NCBI GenBank assembly: GCA_964568075.1
Contig: CAZMOM010000011.1
Location: forward strand, 23,752 to 87,751
Direction of reading: 5' to 3'
Length of the DNA stretch: 64,000 nucleotides
DNA from: MnTg04 sp964568075
GTDB taxonomy: Bacteria > Pseudomonadota > Gammaproteobacteria > Steroidobacterales > MnTg04
Part shown: positions 16,749 to 25,226 of the stretch, piece after piece
Layout of the letters: every line of letters begins with the position of its first letter
Position numbering within the stretch: position 1 is the first letter of the stretch
The notes under the pieces: generated by a model
What the model saw: the letters and a program-made list of their open reading frames with translations, nothing else
Databases searched by the model: none
What the model was told of the DNA's origin: nothing
Made by a program: the position numbers and the translations under genes

Positions 16749-17972
16749 ATGTTCGAACAACTCGGCACGATTCACCCCCTCCTGCCGCCCGGCGTGGGCC
16801 TGCTGGCGCTACTGGCGGGTGCGATCGTTATCAACCTGATTGCCAAGCGCATCCTGGTCGGCACACTCCGCGCGTTCGCCAAACGATCCAGCGTCACCTG
16901 GGACGACGCGTTGGTCACACACAACGTCGTCGGTCGTCTCGTGCAGGTCGTGCCAGCGCTGATCGTATTCGTCGGCGTGCCGTTCGTCCCCGGTCTGCCG
17001 GAAGGCGGCGCGCAGCTCATACGAAACGTCGCGATGGGCTATATGGTGTTGATGTTGACGCTGGCGGTGACCGCGATGCTCAGCGCGGCAAATACGATCT
17101 ATGCGGCCTCGCCGCTCGCAAGGGAACGCCCGCTAAAGGGATTCGTGCAGCTCGTGCAGATCGTCGTCTGGATTCTCGGCGGCGTATTGATCATAGCGGC
17201 GGTGCTGGACCGCTCACCGCTGTTGCTACTCAGCGGTTTCGGCGCGATGACCGCTATCTCGTTGCTGGTGTTCAAGGACACGGTCCTGTCACTGGTTGCC
17301 AGCGTGCAGCTCACCGCGCAGGACATGGTCCGTATCGGTGACTGGATCGAGATGCCGCAGTTCGGCGCAGACGGCGACGTGGTCGATGTGCAGCTCCACA
17401 CCGTCAAGGTGCAGAACTGGGACAAGACGATCACCACGATCCCGACGCACCGGCTGATCACGGACTCGTTCAAGAATTGGCGCGGCATGTCGCAGTCGGG
17501 GAGCCGGCGGATCAAGCGTGCCATTTTTATCGACGTGTCGTCGATCCGCTTTCAGACGCAGGACGAAGTCGATTATTTCATGCGTTTCGCGCTGCTGAAA
17601 GACTACATCAGGAACAAGGAACAGGAGCTGACCGATTACAACGCGGGACTCGCGACCGAGGTGGACGCGGATATTAACAAACGGCGGCTGACCAACGTCG
17701 GCACATTTCGGGCGTACGCGTACAACTACCTGAAGAATCACCAGAGGATTCACAAGGAAATGACGCTGATTGTTCGTCAGCTCGCCCCGGGGCCCGAGGG
17801 ACTGCCGTTGGAGATTTACTGCTTCACGAACACGACCGAATGGGCTGCCTACGAAGACATCCAGTCGGACATTTTCGATCATCTGCTGGCAATCGTGCCG
17901 GAATTCGGGTTGCGCTTGTACCAGAAACCGGCGGGTTCAGATTTAGCGAGCCTCAAACAAGGGAAAGACTAA
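16749..17972 (+). CDS. ybdG: MscS-family mechanosensitive channel, YbdG-like
   Basis: A 407-residue inner-membrane protein with about five helices, including LLALLAGAIVINLIA, VVPALIVFVGVPFVPGL and LVQIVVWILGGVLIIAAVL. The MscS pore helix and beta domain follow: LLLLSGFGAMTAISLLVFKDTVLSLVAS, then DMVRIGDWIEMPQFGADGDVVDVQLHTVKVQNWD, the YbdG signature. It opens on membrane tension to release solutes during osmotic downshock. I reject the longer frame to 16617 because that DNA is the REP-like hairpin; ATG 16749 (MFEQLG) begins just before the first helix. A minimal derivative of the TIR repeat abuts the stop codon. Confidence 0.88.
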   Translation: MFEQLGTIHPLLPPGVGLLALLAGAIVINLIAKRILVGTLRAFAKRSSVTWDDALVTHNVVGRLVQVVPALIVFVGVPFVPGLPEGGAQLIRNVAMGYMVLMLTLAVTAMLSAANTIYAASPLARERPLKGFVQLVQIVVWILGGVLIIAAVLDRSPLLLLSGFGAMTAISLLVFKDTVLSLVASVQLTAQDMVRIGDWIEMPQFGADGDVVDVQLHTVKVQNWDKTITTIPTHRLITDSFKNWRGMSQSGSRRIKRAIFIDVSSIRFQTQDEVDYFMRFALLKDYIRNKEQELTDYNAGLATEVDADINKRRLTNVGTFRAYAYNYLKNHQRIHKEMTLIVRQLAPGPEGLPLEIYCFTNTTEWAAYEDIQSDIFDHLLAIVPEFGLRLYQKPAGSDLASLKQGKD

Positions 17973-18013
17973 GGTGCCGATGTTAAGCAATTAAATGACT
18001 TAACGCCGGCACC
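17973..18013. repeat. 220-bp TIR repeat, internally deleted solo-hairpin copy
   Basis: GGTGCCGATGTTAAG and CTTAACGCCGGCACC, the two ends of the repeat family, face each other across only 11 bp, with two mismatches between the arms. The core of the element is missing. It begins directly after the ybdG stop codon and can form a strong hairpin. Confidence 0.65.
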
Positions 18014-18113
18014 GATTCCGCGGACAACTTGTGTATATCTCGAACCTAACAGGACTGGCGATCGAGTCTGCGCCAATCGATGAGATTTTGGCCAGCGGGA
18101 AATTCTAGCATTT

Positions 18114-19016
18114 ATGCGGAAAGCAGACCCTACCCCTTTTTGCGTTAGCCTCGCCGCCTTGTGGCTCTACCTGGCCTGCGTCCCGGATAGTTTAGCTAGC
18201 GTTGATATCTGCCAGAAGCCGGTTTCTGATTCGTATTTTTCGACTGACTTCAACAAGCACAACCAGTCTTCCCTGGAGGGAAACCTGGGTAATGCCAGGC
18301 AGGAGAATTACGACCTCGACCTGGTAGTCAAATCCAAAGACAACGGCCTGTCATTCGGATTCGGTCACCGTTACACCATCATCAATTTCGACCGAATCAC
18401 ACCTGGTACTAACGGCCATCTGCACACTCTTTTCCTGCCGTTTCATAAGCTGAGCCAAAATAACCACAGAAACTTTCGTGTCAGCATCGCGCCTGCCGTG
18501 TCTGCTTCTTCCAATGTCATAAATCACCCCGGCAGGTACACGGCTGATGCTTTGCAACTGCTGGCAGCGTTGGTTTGGGACAGGCACTTATCCGATCAGG
18601 TGAGTTTACAGTATGGCATCTGCGGCGATCATCGATTCGGAAGTTACCAAATTTATCCTCTGATCAGTGTCCATTGGCAACTTCATCCGGATTGGGAAGC
18701 TGAACTGGGGTACCCCGCTGCCCGGCTGAGCCACCAGTTATCGCCAAAACTAAATTCCGTGCTGCGAATCACGCCTGATGGCAATGAATGGTACGTTCTG
18801 GATGAGGATCGAACACAGCGCTCCAAGTTTGTCTATGAATCCTATGCTCTTGAGTGGACATTCAATTGGCAGGTACGTGAAAAACTAACGCTTACGGCCA
18901 GCGTCGGCAGGCAACTTCGCAACCGATATCAAATAACATTGCAAGATGGCAGTCGAATCCAATTGGCCGGCGATTCGGCCAGTCGTATCGCAGCAGGTTT
19001 GCGATGGCGGTTTTAG
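18114..19016 (+). CDS. predicted outer-membrane beta-barrel protein, unknown function
   Basis: A 300-residue exported protein: signal peptide (1-28, hydrophobic SLAALWLYLACVP), then alternating polar and aromatic strands such as NGLSFGFGHRYTIINF, QVSLQYGICGDHRFGSYQIYPLISVHW and KLTLTASVGRQLRNRYQITL. It ends in AAGLRWRF, the C-terminal aromatic that BamA recognises in outer-membrane barrels. Two Cys may pair in the mature protein. The overall pattern resembles DUF6268-like barrels, but the assignment is loose and no substrate is suggested. The start at ATG 18114 fits the signal peptide. Copies of the TIR repeat lie on both sides (17973 and 19028). Confidence 0.65.
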   Translation: MRKADPTPFCVSLAALWLYLACVPDSLASVDICQKPVSDSYFSTDFNKHNQSSLEGNLGNARQENYDLDLVVKSKDNGLSFGFGHRYTIINFDRITPGTNGHLHTLFLPFHKLSQNNHRNFRVSIAPAVSASSNVINHPGRYTADALQLLAALVWDRHLSDQVSLQYGICGDHRFGSYQIYPLISVHWQLHPDWEAELGYPAARLSHQLSPKLNSVLRITPDGNEWYVLDEDRTQRSKFVYESYALEWTFNWQVREKLTLTASVGRQLRNRYQITLQDGSRIQLAGDSASRIAAGLRWRF

Positions 19017-19027
19017 GAATGGATTGC

Positions 19028-19245
19028 GGTGCCGCTGTTAACTATTAAAGCTTTCGTGTCACCTCTTGTCGTGGCAGTCATTACCTGCCGAATCGCCGAT
19101 TTAGTGCGGTTGTCCAATCCCGGTTCGCCCGACAGCCTTGCCAAATCTGGCGTCTGCATCTAATAGGCTTGGGTGAGTGCTTTGGTGAGGTAATTCTTGC
19201 CGGCCTGGAAACTGACCCACACACGCTAACTTGACACCGATACTG
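19028..19245. repeat. 220-bp TIR repeat, copy 2
   Basis: Runs from GGTGCCGCTGTTAAC to CTAACTTGACACCGATAC. The internal block 'CTTGCCAAATCTGG..TCTGCATCTAATAGGCTT' matches copy 1 (3437) and, more loosely, copy 3 (21334). It ends about 5 bp from the stop codon of the DWLL-repeat gene and lies in the same orientation as copy 3 on the far side of that gene. Confidence 0.65.
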
Positions 19246-19250
19246 ATTTC

Positions 19251-21260
19251 TCAGTCGTCGGACTCTTGCTTTGGCTGCAATTGCATCGGCGGGGGCTGAT
19301 CCTCGGTCGGTTGTACCGGCTGTGTCGATGGCTGTGGAGTGATCGGTTGAACCGGCTGCACTGGCTGGGGCTGGGGTGACGGTTGTATGGGCAGCGGGGT
19401 TCGGCCCGGTAACGGTCTTGTCGGCGGCCGTGGCTGTCGTTGCCAATCCGACGGTGGCGGTAGCACGAAGCGCACGGATTGCTGGTCACTCATCGCGCCA
19501 GGACCGGCCTCGGCCAGGGTCTGCCCGCCCGGGATGTCATAGCCCATCGAAATTCCGACACCCGGACCGCACATCAGACCCCAGGCAAAGCCCCAGCTCC
19601 CTCCGTTCAGCCGGGCATCGGCATACCTGTTGCCCGAGTAATTCATCTGGAATTCGTAAGCCGGCTGCGGTTGCGAAAATCTGATGGTATCGATCTGGCC
19701 CATCGCCGGGGTTACCTGCTCTTGTCGCAATCGAATGCCCACGTCACCATTGATCTGCATCATCACGTCCGGCACCAGTAAAAGCGTAGTCGCCGCGGCT
19801 GGTGGAACCTCGACCAGCAAGGCAGAAATAATTTCCTTGAGCGGGATGCACAGAGTCAGCAGCCAGCCGTCAGCATGACGCGTATCACGAAAGATACGCC
19901 GGCTGGTATCAATCGTGATGGCCATATCCTGGTTGAACACGCCCGCGTCGCCAGTCTGTGAAAAGGAAACCCCGGTAGGATCGGTGTAGGTCAGGGTCAC
20001 TCCCGCATTGGTCGCACCCAACCCCTCGGCAGCCTTGATCTGCCCGGTCAGCACGACAATACGGCGCTCGTATTCGGGGGTCTGTGGCGTCCCCGGCACA
20101 TATTGAATCTGTGTCGCACCGGGATAATTCAGCTCCAACCCGGTGCTGGTCACAACCTGCAACCGCAACAGCGAGGTGAATCTTAACTCGGCCTCGCTCA
20201 TCCGCCAGCCGATCTGCTCCAACACCCAGTCGGCGTCGTGGTTGGTCTGTTGGAGCAGCCAGCTCGCATTCTTGCCCAAGCGCTGGAATAACCAATTGTT
20301 CCCTTGTCCCGCGCGCTGCAATAACCAGTCGGCATCGTGCCCGACCAGCGTTAGCAGCCAACTCTTTGTTTTACCCGTGTGCGCGAGCAGCCAGTCCGCG
20401 TCTTTGCCGAGTTTTTCCCAAAGCCAGGTCCGGTTCCGGCCGGCCTGCGAGAGCATCCAGTCGGTGTTCCGGCCGGCGGCTCCGAGTAACCAGTCCACGC
20501 TCTTGTCCGCCCGGTTCAGCCACCACGCACCGGTCCGGTCAAGCAGGCCGAGAAGCTTGGAAACGCTGTTTTTGACGGCATCGACGGTGGCGTTGCACCC
20601 GCTTTTTGCCATTCCGCTGAGATGGCTGCAGAGTATGCCCTTGACCTGGCTGGCCACCCATGAGCTGCCCTTGCCTGCCCGGTTCAGCATCCATGAGACA
20701 TTGTGGCCGGTACGGTCCAGCAGCCAGTCGACATCTTTGTCGAGCTGGCCGAGCAACCAGTCGGCATCCTTATCCGCCCAGGCGAGGAGCTGGTCGGTGG
20801 CCGCGCCGGTACGAGTCAGGAGCCAGTCGCTGCCGTGACCCGCCTGATCAAGGATCCAGTCGGCATCTTTGCCGAGTTCACCGATCAGCCAGTCCGTGGT
20901 CTGACCCGATGCGTTCAGCAGAAACCCGACCGAAACCTGCGAGCGTTCGAGAAGGAATTCGGTCGTCGTGCCGGTGTTCGCCAGCAGCCAGTCGATGCCA
21001 TGACCGGACGCCTGCAGCAGGGCGTCGACATCGACACCACTGTCTTGTAATACCTGGAACAGATTCGGACTCTGCCACGGCCAGTCAAACCCGACAAAGG
21101 ACGGATCGCCAATTTGGTAATGGAACTGAAAATTCTGTTGCTGTGTTTGTGTGTTTTGGGCGTGAGTGACGGCAGGAGCTGCAAGACCGGCCAATACGAC
21201 AACCGTGGAGACAGCGGCGATTGTGACGACGGATCGGACTCGACTGAGCAGTTGCGCCAT
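19251..21260 (-). CDS. secreted protein with about 22 tandem 11-residue DWLL repeats
   Basis: A 669-residue protein with a signal peptide (1-34, cleavage after THA). Residues about 75-206 and 241-351 are tandem 11-residue units of consensus GxxxDWLLxxx (examples GHGIDWLLANT, GKDADWILDQA, GHDADWLLQRA), roughly 13 and 9 units. A linker between them has Cys 211 and Cys 222. Residues about 352-600 form a separate, probably beta-rich domain with NYPGATQIQYVPGTPQ and PDVMMQINGDVGIRLRQ. The tail (about 605-669) is Pro/Gln-rich. I know no family with this repeat. Trp-Leu-Leu every 11 residues suggests a long amphipathic helix or hendecad coil that could lie on a membrane or sheathe a hydrophobic ligand; this is inference. 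The start has a good RBS (GAGGTAAG). TIR repeats flank the gene as direct copies. Confidence 0.85.
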   Translation of the reverse strand: MAQLLSRVRSVVTIAAVSTVVVLAGLAAPAVTHAQNTQTQQQNFQFHYQIGDPSFVGFDWPWQSPNLFQVLQDSGVDVDALLQASGHGIDWLLANTGTTTEFLLERSQVSVGFLLNASGQTTDWLIGELGKDADWILDQAGHGSDWLLTRTGAATDQLLAWADKDADWLLGQLDKDVDWLLDRTGHNVSWMLNRAGKGSSWVASQVKGILCSHLSGMAKSGCNATVDAVKNSVSKLLGLLDRTGAWWLNRADKSVDWLLGAAGRNTDWMLSQAGRNRTWLWEKLGKDADWLLAHTGKTKSWLLTLVGHDADWLLQRAGQGNNWLFQRLGKNASWLLQQTNHDADWVLEQIGWRMSEAELRFTSLLRLQVVTSTGLELNYPGATQIQYVPGTPQTPEYERRIVVLTGQIKAAEGLGATNAGVTLTYTDPTGVSFSQTGDAGVFNQDMAITIDTSRRIFRDTRHADGWLLTLCIPLKEIISALLVEVPPAAATTLLLVPDVMMQINGDVGIRLRQEQVTPAMGQIDTIRFSQPQPAYEFQMNYSGNRYADARLNGGSWGFAWGLMCGPGVGISMGYDIPGGQTLAEAGPGAMSDQQSVRFVLPPPSDWQRQPRPPTRPLPGRTPLPIQPSPQPQPVQPVQPITPQPSTQPVQPTEDQPPPMQLQPKQESDD

Positions 21261-21333
21261 GGTCTTACCTCGGTCTGTTGGATCATACTCCTAATTGAAT
21301 GCAAAAATGAAAACGGGCACAGATTCCGATTAC

Positions 21334-21553
21334 GGTGCCGGTGTTAGCTTCTAAGGCTTTCACGTGACTTCTTTTCTTGTCGACTCACTACCTGGCAGAT
21401 AGCCGAATCAACGCGGTCGAAAAGTCACCATTCACTCGGCACCTTGACCATAACCGGCATCCGCTGCTGATAGACTTCTGACGGTAATGTCGGAATCGGC
21501 AATTCCGAATCAGCGATCCAGCTTGATTGACTAATCAACTTAATACCTGCACC
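21334..21553. repeat. 220-bp TIR repeat, copy 3
   Basis: Runs from GGTGCCGGTGTTAGC to AACTTAATACCTGCACC, with the diagnostic block TGCTGATAGACTTCTG inside. Just before it, GGGCACAGATTCCG looks like the right end of another, lost copy. It lies about 75 bp upstream of the DWLL-repeat gene's start and just ahead of the gene at 21611. Confidence 0.65.
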
Positions 21554-21610
21554 ATTTTCCTTGTCTTGATCGAGGAAATTGAATTCGACCCTTGTACACT
21601 TTGCTGAGGT

Positions 21611-22294
21611 GTGAAAATCAAAAAAACTCTAATTCAGCTCGCGCTGGCAATACTTCTGCTCTCCACGGGCATTTGCCGCGCTGAGTCCGACGAAGAATTA
21701 ACTACCAATAAGGCGTTGTTTGATTTTGTGACGGATCAAGCACGTGGTTTTAACCTTTCATCCGGTGCTTCCCTGACTGGAATTCCATTCATGCAATCTT
21801 CCGTACATATCGCTCGCACAGACAATGGTGCGCTGATGGAAACCATTTGCGCTGTCGTGGTTACCGGTTTAATCGATAACGATAGCCGGGATACGCTTGA
21901 ACAGGAGTGCACTGGATACTTTCTTCACCTGATCGCAAAAATGAGCCAGCCGGATCGTACGAGCCCGTTCCGGGCCGCCGGGCGTAATGAGCTTGAATGG
22001 CAGTCACGTTATGCGTCCATCGCTTCCGGTGACATGGTATTTGTCCTGACAGGCCGGTATCGGTTTCCGATTGGGCACCGATCATGCCGGTTGATCAATA
22101 ATTGCTGTGCTAGCAGCGGACGGGATTTTCTGTATTCGTGTAGGACGCTATCGGCTGAAGAGGAGCAAGCGATGAATAACTGTATTGGGGAGTACTTTTA
22201 TGTTAGCACGGAACAATACCTGAATTGCCTTCAACATCAGGGTGTAAAGTTCGGCTGCGAAGATCAGGACGATGGATCGCGCATCTGTTATTGA
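21611..22294 (+). CDS. exported Cys-rich protein, unknown function
   Basis: A 227-residue product starting at GTG 21611 with a clean signal peptide (KKTLIQLALAILLLSTGICRA). The mature part has no motif I recognise. Its C-terminal third is Cys-rich (RSCRLINNCCASS, SCRTLSAEEE, NNCIG, LNCLQ, FGCEDQ, RICY), about nine Cys in 90 residues, which points to several disulfides and a periplasmic or extracellular location. The RBS-like TGAGG is unusually close to the GTG. The gene follows directly after TIR repeat copy 3, so its promoter may lie within or next to the repeat. Confidence 0.65.
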   Translation: MKIKKTLIQLALAILLLSTGICRAESDEELTTNKALFDFVTDQARGFNLSSGASLTGIPFMQSSVHIARTDNGALMETICAVVVTGLIDNDSRDTLEQECTGYFLHLIAKMSQPDRTSPFRAAGRNELEWQSRYASIASGDMVFVLTGRYRFPIGHRSCRLINNCCASSGRDFLYSCRTLSAEEEQAMNNCIGEYFYVSTEQYLNCLQHQGVKFGCEDQDDGSRICY

Positions 22295-22490
22295 TCAGCA
22301 GCATTGTCGTATCGTTTGGTAAATCTGTCAAGATGAAAGCTATCAGTGAAGCCGCTTTTGGACGGTCAGAGAAAAATACGTGACCGCCGACTCAAAATGC
22401 GCTTCGCGAACTGTATGTTCTCAATAACGTTATAGGCAGTGCCATCGGTGCCAATCCAGGTTAGATGGTCATGATCAAGGAGAGAATCCC

Positions 22491-23027
22491 ATGAACGAAG
22501 AAACCAGTCCGGATACACAATCGCCCGAAGAACCAGTGATATCGGATCAGCAGATGCAATTGGCCATGAATACGTTGCGATCGGAACAAAACTTGCTCGC
22601 TGGCGCACTCGCTGGGTTTGCCGCGGCATTGCTAGGCGCTGGTATCTGGGCCGTCGTTACGATATTGACGGAGTATCAAATAGGCTGGATGGCCGTGGGC
22701 ATCGGAATAATGGTCGGATTCTCAGTTCGTTTTGCTGGCAAGGGAATCGATCCAACTTTTGGTGTTGCGGGCGCAGCATTGTCGCTAATCGGTTGTGTAA
22801 TTGGCAACGTCCTGACGATTACATACTTCATTGCCGCTAGCGAAGGAGTACCGTTCCTGGAAATTCTCGTGCAACTGAATATGGGAATCACGTTCGAGTT
22901 ACTGACGTCGACGTTCGAGGTAATGGACGTACTGTTCTACGGGCTTGCTGTGTACTTCGGTTACAAGTATGCGTTTCGTCAGGTTACGGACGAAGATTTC
23001 AATCGTGCCCTTGGAAGGGCCATCTGA
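22491..23027 (+). CDS. four-helix inner-membrane protein, unknown function
   Basis: A 178-residue protein: an acidic, soluble N-terminus (MNEETSPDTQSPEEP) followed by about four hydrophobic helices (LLAGALAGFAAALLGAGIWAVV, IGWMAVGIGIMVGFSVRFAG, GVAGAALSLIGCVIGNVLTITYF, and a weaker one near VMDVLFYGLAVYFGYKYAF). The VGIGIMVGFSVRFAGKGIDPTFGV segment is typical of small membrane proteins often found with zinc-ribbon or rhomboid-like partners. No catalytic residues stand out. The start is well supported by AAGGAGAG six bases upstream. Confidence 0.7.
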   Translation: MNEETSPDTQSPEEPVISDQQMQLAMNTLRSEQNLLAGALAGFAAALLGAGIWAVVTILTEYQIGWMAVGIGIMVGFSVRFAGKGIDPTFGVAGAALSLIGCVIGNVLTITYFIAASEGVPFLEILVQLNMGITFELLTSTFEVMDVLFYGLAVYFGYKYAFRQVTDEDFNRALGRAI

Positions 23028-23204
23028 AGAATCGCTGCACGCTGATTAAATAGCGAACTATTGCTGCGAGCGGTTATGGCTCAGAGAGGAATAAGATGAA
23101 TCCTGAAATTTGTGCAGGATTTAGGCGAGCGCTCGCCAGGGCGCCGCGAGAAACTAATCCGGGACGACGCCTGCAAAGATTAAGGCGCCGCTTATGTGGA
23201 TACA

Positions 23205-23816
23205 TCAGTACAAGAGCAGAATCGAGAAGTAGTGGCTAACGCTACCGGCGAGTACGAACAGATGCCAGACCCCATGGAACCAGGAATACCGGTGGTCGAG
23301 GACGTAGAAGACGATGCCAGAGGTGTAGAAAATTCCACCCGCCAGCAGCAGGGCAAAACTTGCCGGCGGCAGGGCGGCGACGATCTTGTCCAGAGCGAAC
23401 ACGCAGAGCCAGCCCATGGCCAGGTAGACGATCAGCGGGACCACTCGTCCCCGGCGCGGCAGAGCGTCCAGGACCATACCGAACACCGCCAACCCCCAGA
23501 TCGCTCCGAACATCCACCAGCCAAGCGGGCCCTTGAGTGCTACCAATACGAGCGGCGTATATGTCCCCGCGATCAGAAGGTAGATAGCCTGGTGGTCCAG
23601 CACTCGGAAAACCCTTTTGGCCGGGCCACGCAGACTGTGATAGAGCGTAGAGAAGAGATAGAGCAGGAACAGAGTAACGCCGTAAACGCTGTAGCTTACG
23701 ATCTTGCTGGCATCGCCATCCATAGCGGCGAAGGTCACTAGCACAGCGCCGCCCACGAGCGCCAGCGACGCGCCGACCAGGTGACTGATGCTGTTAAATC
23801 GTTCGCCTTCGTACAT
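23205..23816 (-). CDS. trhA: hemolysin III / TrhA family membrane protein
   Basis: A 203-residue protein with seven predicted helices and the TrhA/PAQR motifs: ERFNSISHLVGASLALVG at the start, LYLFSTLYHSL, LDHQAIYLLIAGTYTPL and a closing YSWFHGVWHLFVLAGSVSHYF. The conserved S-H-x-x, H-S and H-x-x-x-H residues match the metal site of the PAQR superfamily. In Escherichia coli TrhA takes part in membrane energetics and fatty-acid homeostasis. The desaturase gene lies just upstream on the same strand (60-bp gap), so co-transcription and a joint role in membrane lipid adjustment are plausible. Confidence 0.9.
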   Translation of the reverse strand: MYEGERFNSISHLVGASLALVGGAVLVTFAAMDGDASKIVSYSVYGVTLFLLYLFSTLYHSLRGPAKRVFRVLDHQAIYLLIAGTYTPLVLVALKGPLGWWMFGAIWGLAVFGMVLDALPRRGRVVPLIVYLAMGWLCVFALDKIVAALPPASFALLLAGGIFYTSGIVFYVLDHRYSWFHGVWHLFVLAGSVSHYFSILLLY

Positions 23817-23876
23817 GACTCAAACGTCAGTCTGGTAAAAAAGCCAAGTCGGCGTCGATATTACAGCAAGTACCCT

Positions 23877-25022
23877 TCATGCAGTAGCAGGATATTGCTT
23901 CAACAGCGTTTTCCAGTCTCGATGCGTGTAATCAAATTGCTTTCGCGCCTCTGCCAGTTGCCGCCGTGCCGATTTCCGCACCTCTTTCGAGTAATCGACG
24001 ACCTGGCGTTGCAACATCGATTTGTATTCCCTGGCGGCTTCTTCCCACTTGACCAGGTTCTGCCTGAGATTGTCGTATTGCGACTGGACAAGCTCGCCTA
24101 ACTTCAGAAATTCCGTGTTTTTGTCATCCCGTGCAAGCCAATCGGTTACCCGCCTGTTTTCGCCAGCCAACCGAGCTGCAAGAATACGGAAATTCGAAAC
24201 CCGTCTCAAATCCCAGGCCAGGCCTGTTTTTTCCAGGAGCGCAATAGTCCATTTACTCGGGTCCCATTGGTACCAGCGCACGCCATTGCGATAGTCAGCG
24301 GCAAACCGATGGTGAAAGTTATGGTAGCCCTCGCCAAAGGTGAGAAAGGCAATAAACCAGTTATCTTTCGCCGTTGCGTAAATATCGTAGGTCGATCTGC
24401 CAAACATATGGCATATGGAGTTAATAAAGAACGTCAGGTGGTAAACGACGGTGAGTCGAAGACAGACGCTCAAGATGAAGGCAGCTAACAGATGACCCGT
24501 CAAAGCGCCTAGGACGAGGGGCGTGACGATTCCCGCCCCAATGGCCCAAAGAAGATAATGCCGATGCTGATGCTTGACCAGCGGATCATTTGCCAGACCC
24601 TTTACGTTCTCATAGTCGGTTTCGTGCTTCCAAAATATCAGCCAACCCATATGCGCATAGAAAAATCCCTTTTTTATACTATAGGGGTCGAGGTCGGTAT
24701 CGACATAGCGGTGGTGGTCTATATGCTGTGAAGACCATTGGAGTGCTGATTGTTCGAACGCAGCGGCCCCGAAAAAAAGCAGCAGAAAACGAATCACCGC
24801 GTTCGTTTTGTAAGTCGCGTGGGCAAAAAGTCGATGGTATCCCGTAGTGATACTCATTGGCGTAGCGATAACGAAAAACACGAACAAAGCGATTTCTGAG
24901 CCGGTGACACCATACTGATAGATATAAAGAGGAGTACCAATTAATGCCACCAAGGTGGTTACGGCGAAGAAAATAATATTGATCCAGTTATTTTTCCGGA
25001 TCGCGGAAGGTTTTGCTGCCAT
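23877..25022 (-). CDS. acyl-CoA/acyl-lipid desaturase (delta-9 type)
   Basis: A 381-residue membrane desaturase that inserts a double bond into saturated acyl chains using a di-iron centre. The three His boxes are present: HRLFAH, HIDHHRYVDT, and GEGYHNFHH, along with the fourth conserved segment WDPSKW. Four membrane helices surround them. Residues about 280-381 form a long charged, helical tail (KLGELVQSQYDNLRQNLVKWEEAAREYKSM) that is probably coiled coil and is longer than in classic stearoyl-CoA desaturases. The RBS AGGGGCA precedes ATG 25022. It diverges from nirK, with an AT-rich GTATACGTATTTATACG element near 25076 in the shared region. Confidence 0.9.
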   Translation of the reverse strand: MAAKPSAIRKNNWINIIFFAVTTLVALIGTPLYIYQYGVTGSEIALFVFFVIATPMSITTGYHRLFAHATYKTNAVIRFLLLFFGAAAFEQSALQWSSQHIDHHRYVDTDLDPYSIKKGFFYAHMGWLIFWKHETDYENVKGLANDPLVKHQHRHYLLWAIGAGIVTPLVLGALTGHLLAAFILSVCLRLTVVYHLTFFINSICHMFGRSTYDIYATAKDNWFIAFLTFGEGYHNFHHRFAADYRNGVRWYQWDPSKWTIALLEKTGLAWDLRRVSNFRILAARLAGENRRVTDWLARDDKNTEFLKLGELVQSQYDNLRQNLVKWEEAAREYKSMLQRQVVDYSKEVRKSARRQLAEARKQFDYTHRDWKTLLKQYPATA

Positions 25023-25226
25023 GAGATTGCCCCTGTGAGTTTCAGCTGCCCAGTATCACTCAACCTGGAATACGCAGTATACGTATTTATACGTATCCCC
25101 CGCAGTATGAGTTCTTGTCGGCGGCGACCGGAGAGTTTGCTATCATCCTCATCGAATTCGGTCAGAATCAATACAATACCCAAATGAAGCATGGGGTCAA
25201 TCGTCAAAACGACGTGAGGAGGAGCT

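Noticed and set aside
23096..23239. 47-codon frame (MNPEICAGF...) with AGAGAGGAATAAG upstream
   Set aside because: The RBS is plausible, but the product is an Arg-rich, low-information peptide and the frame runs into the trhA gene on the other strand. Conservation data would be needed.
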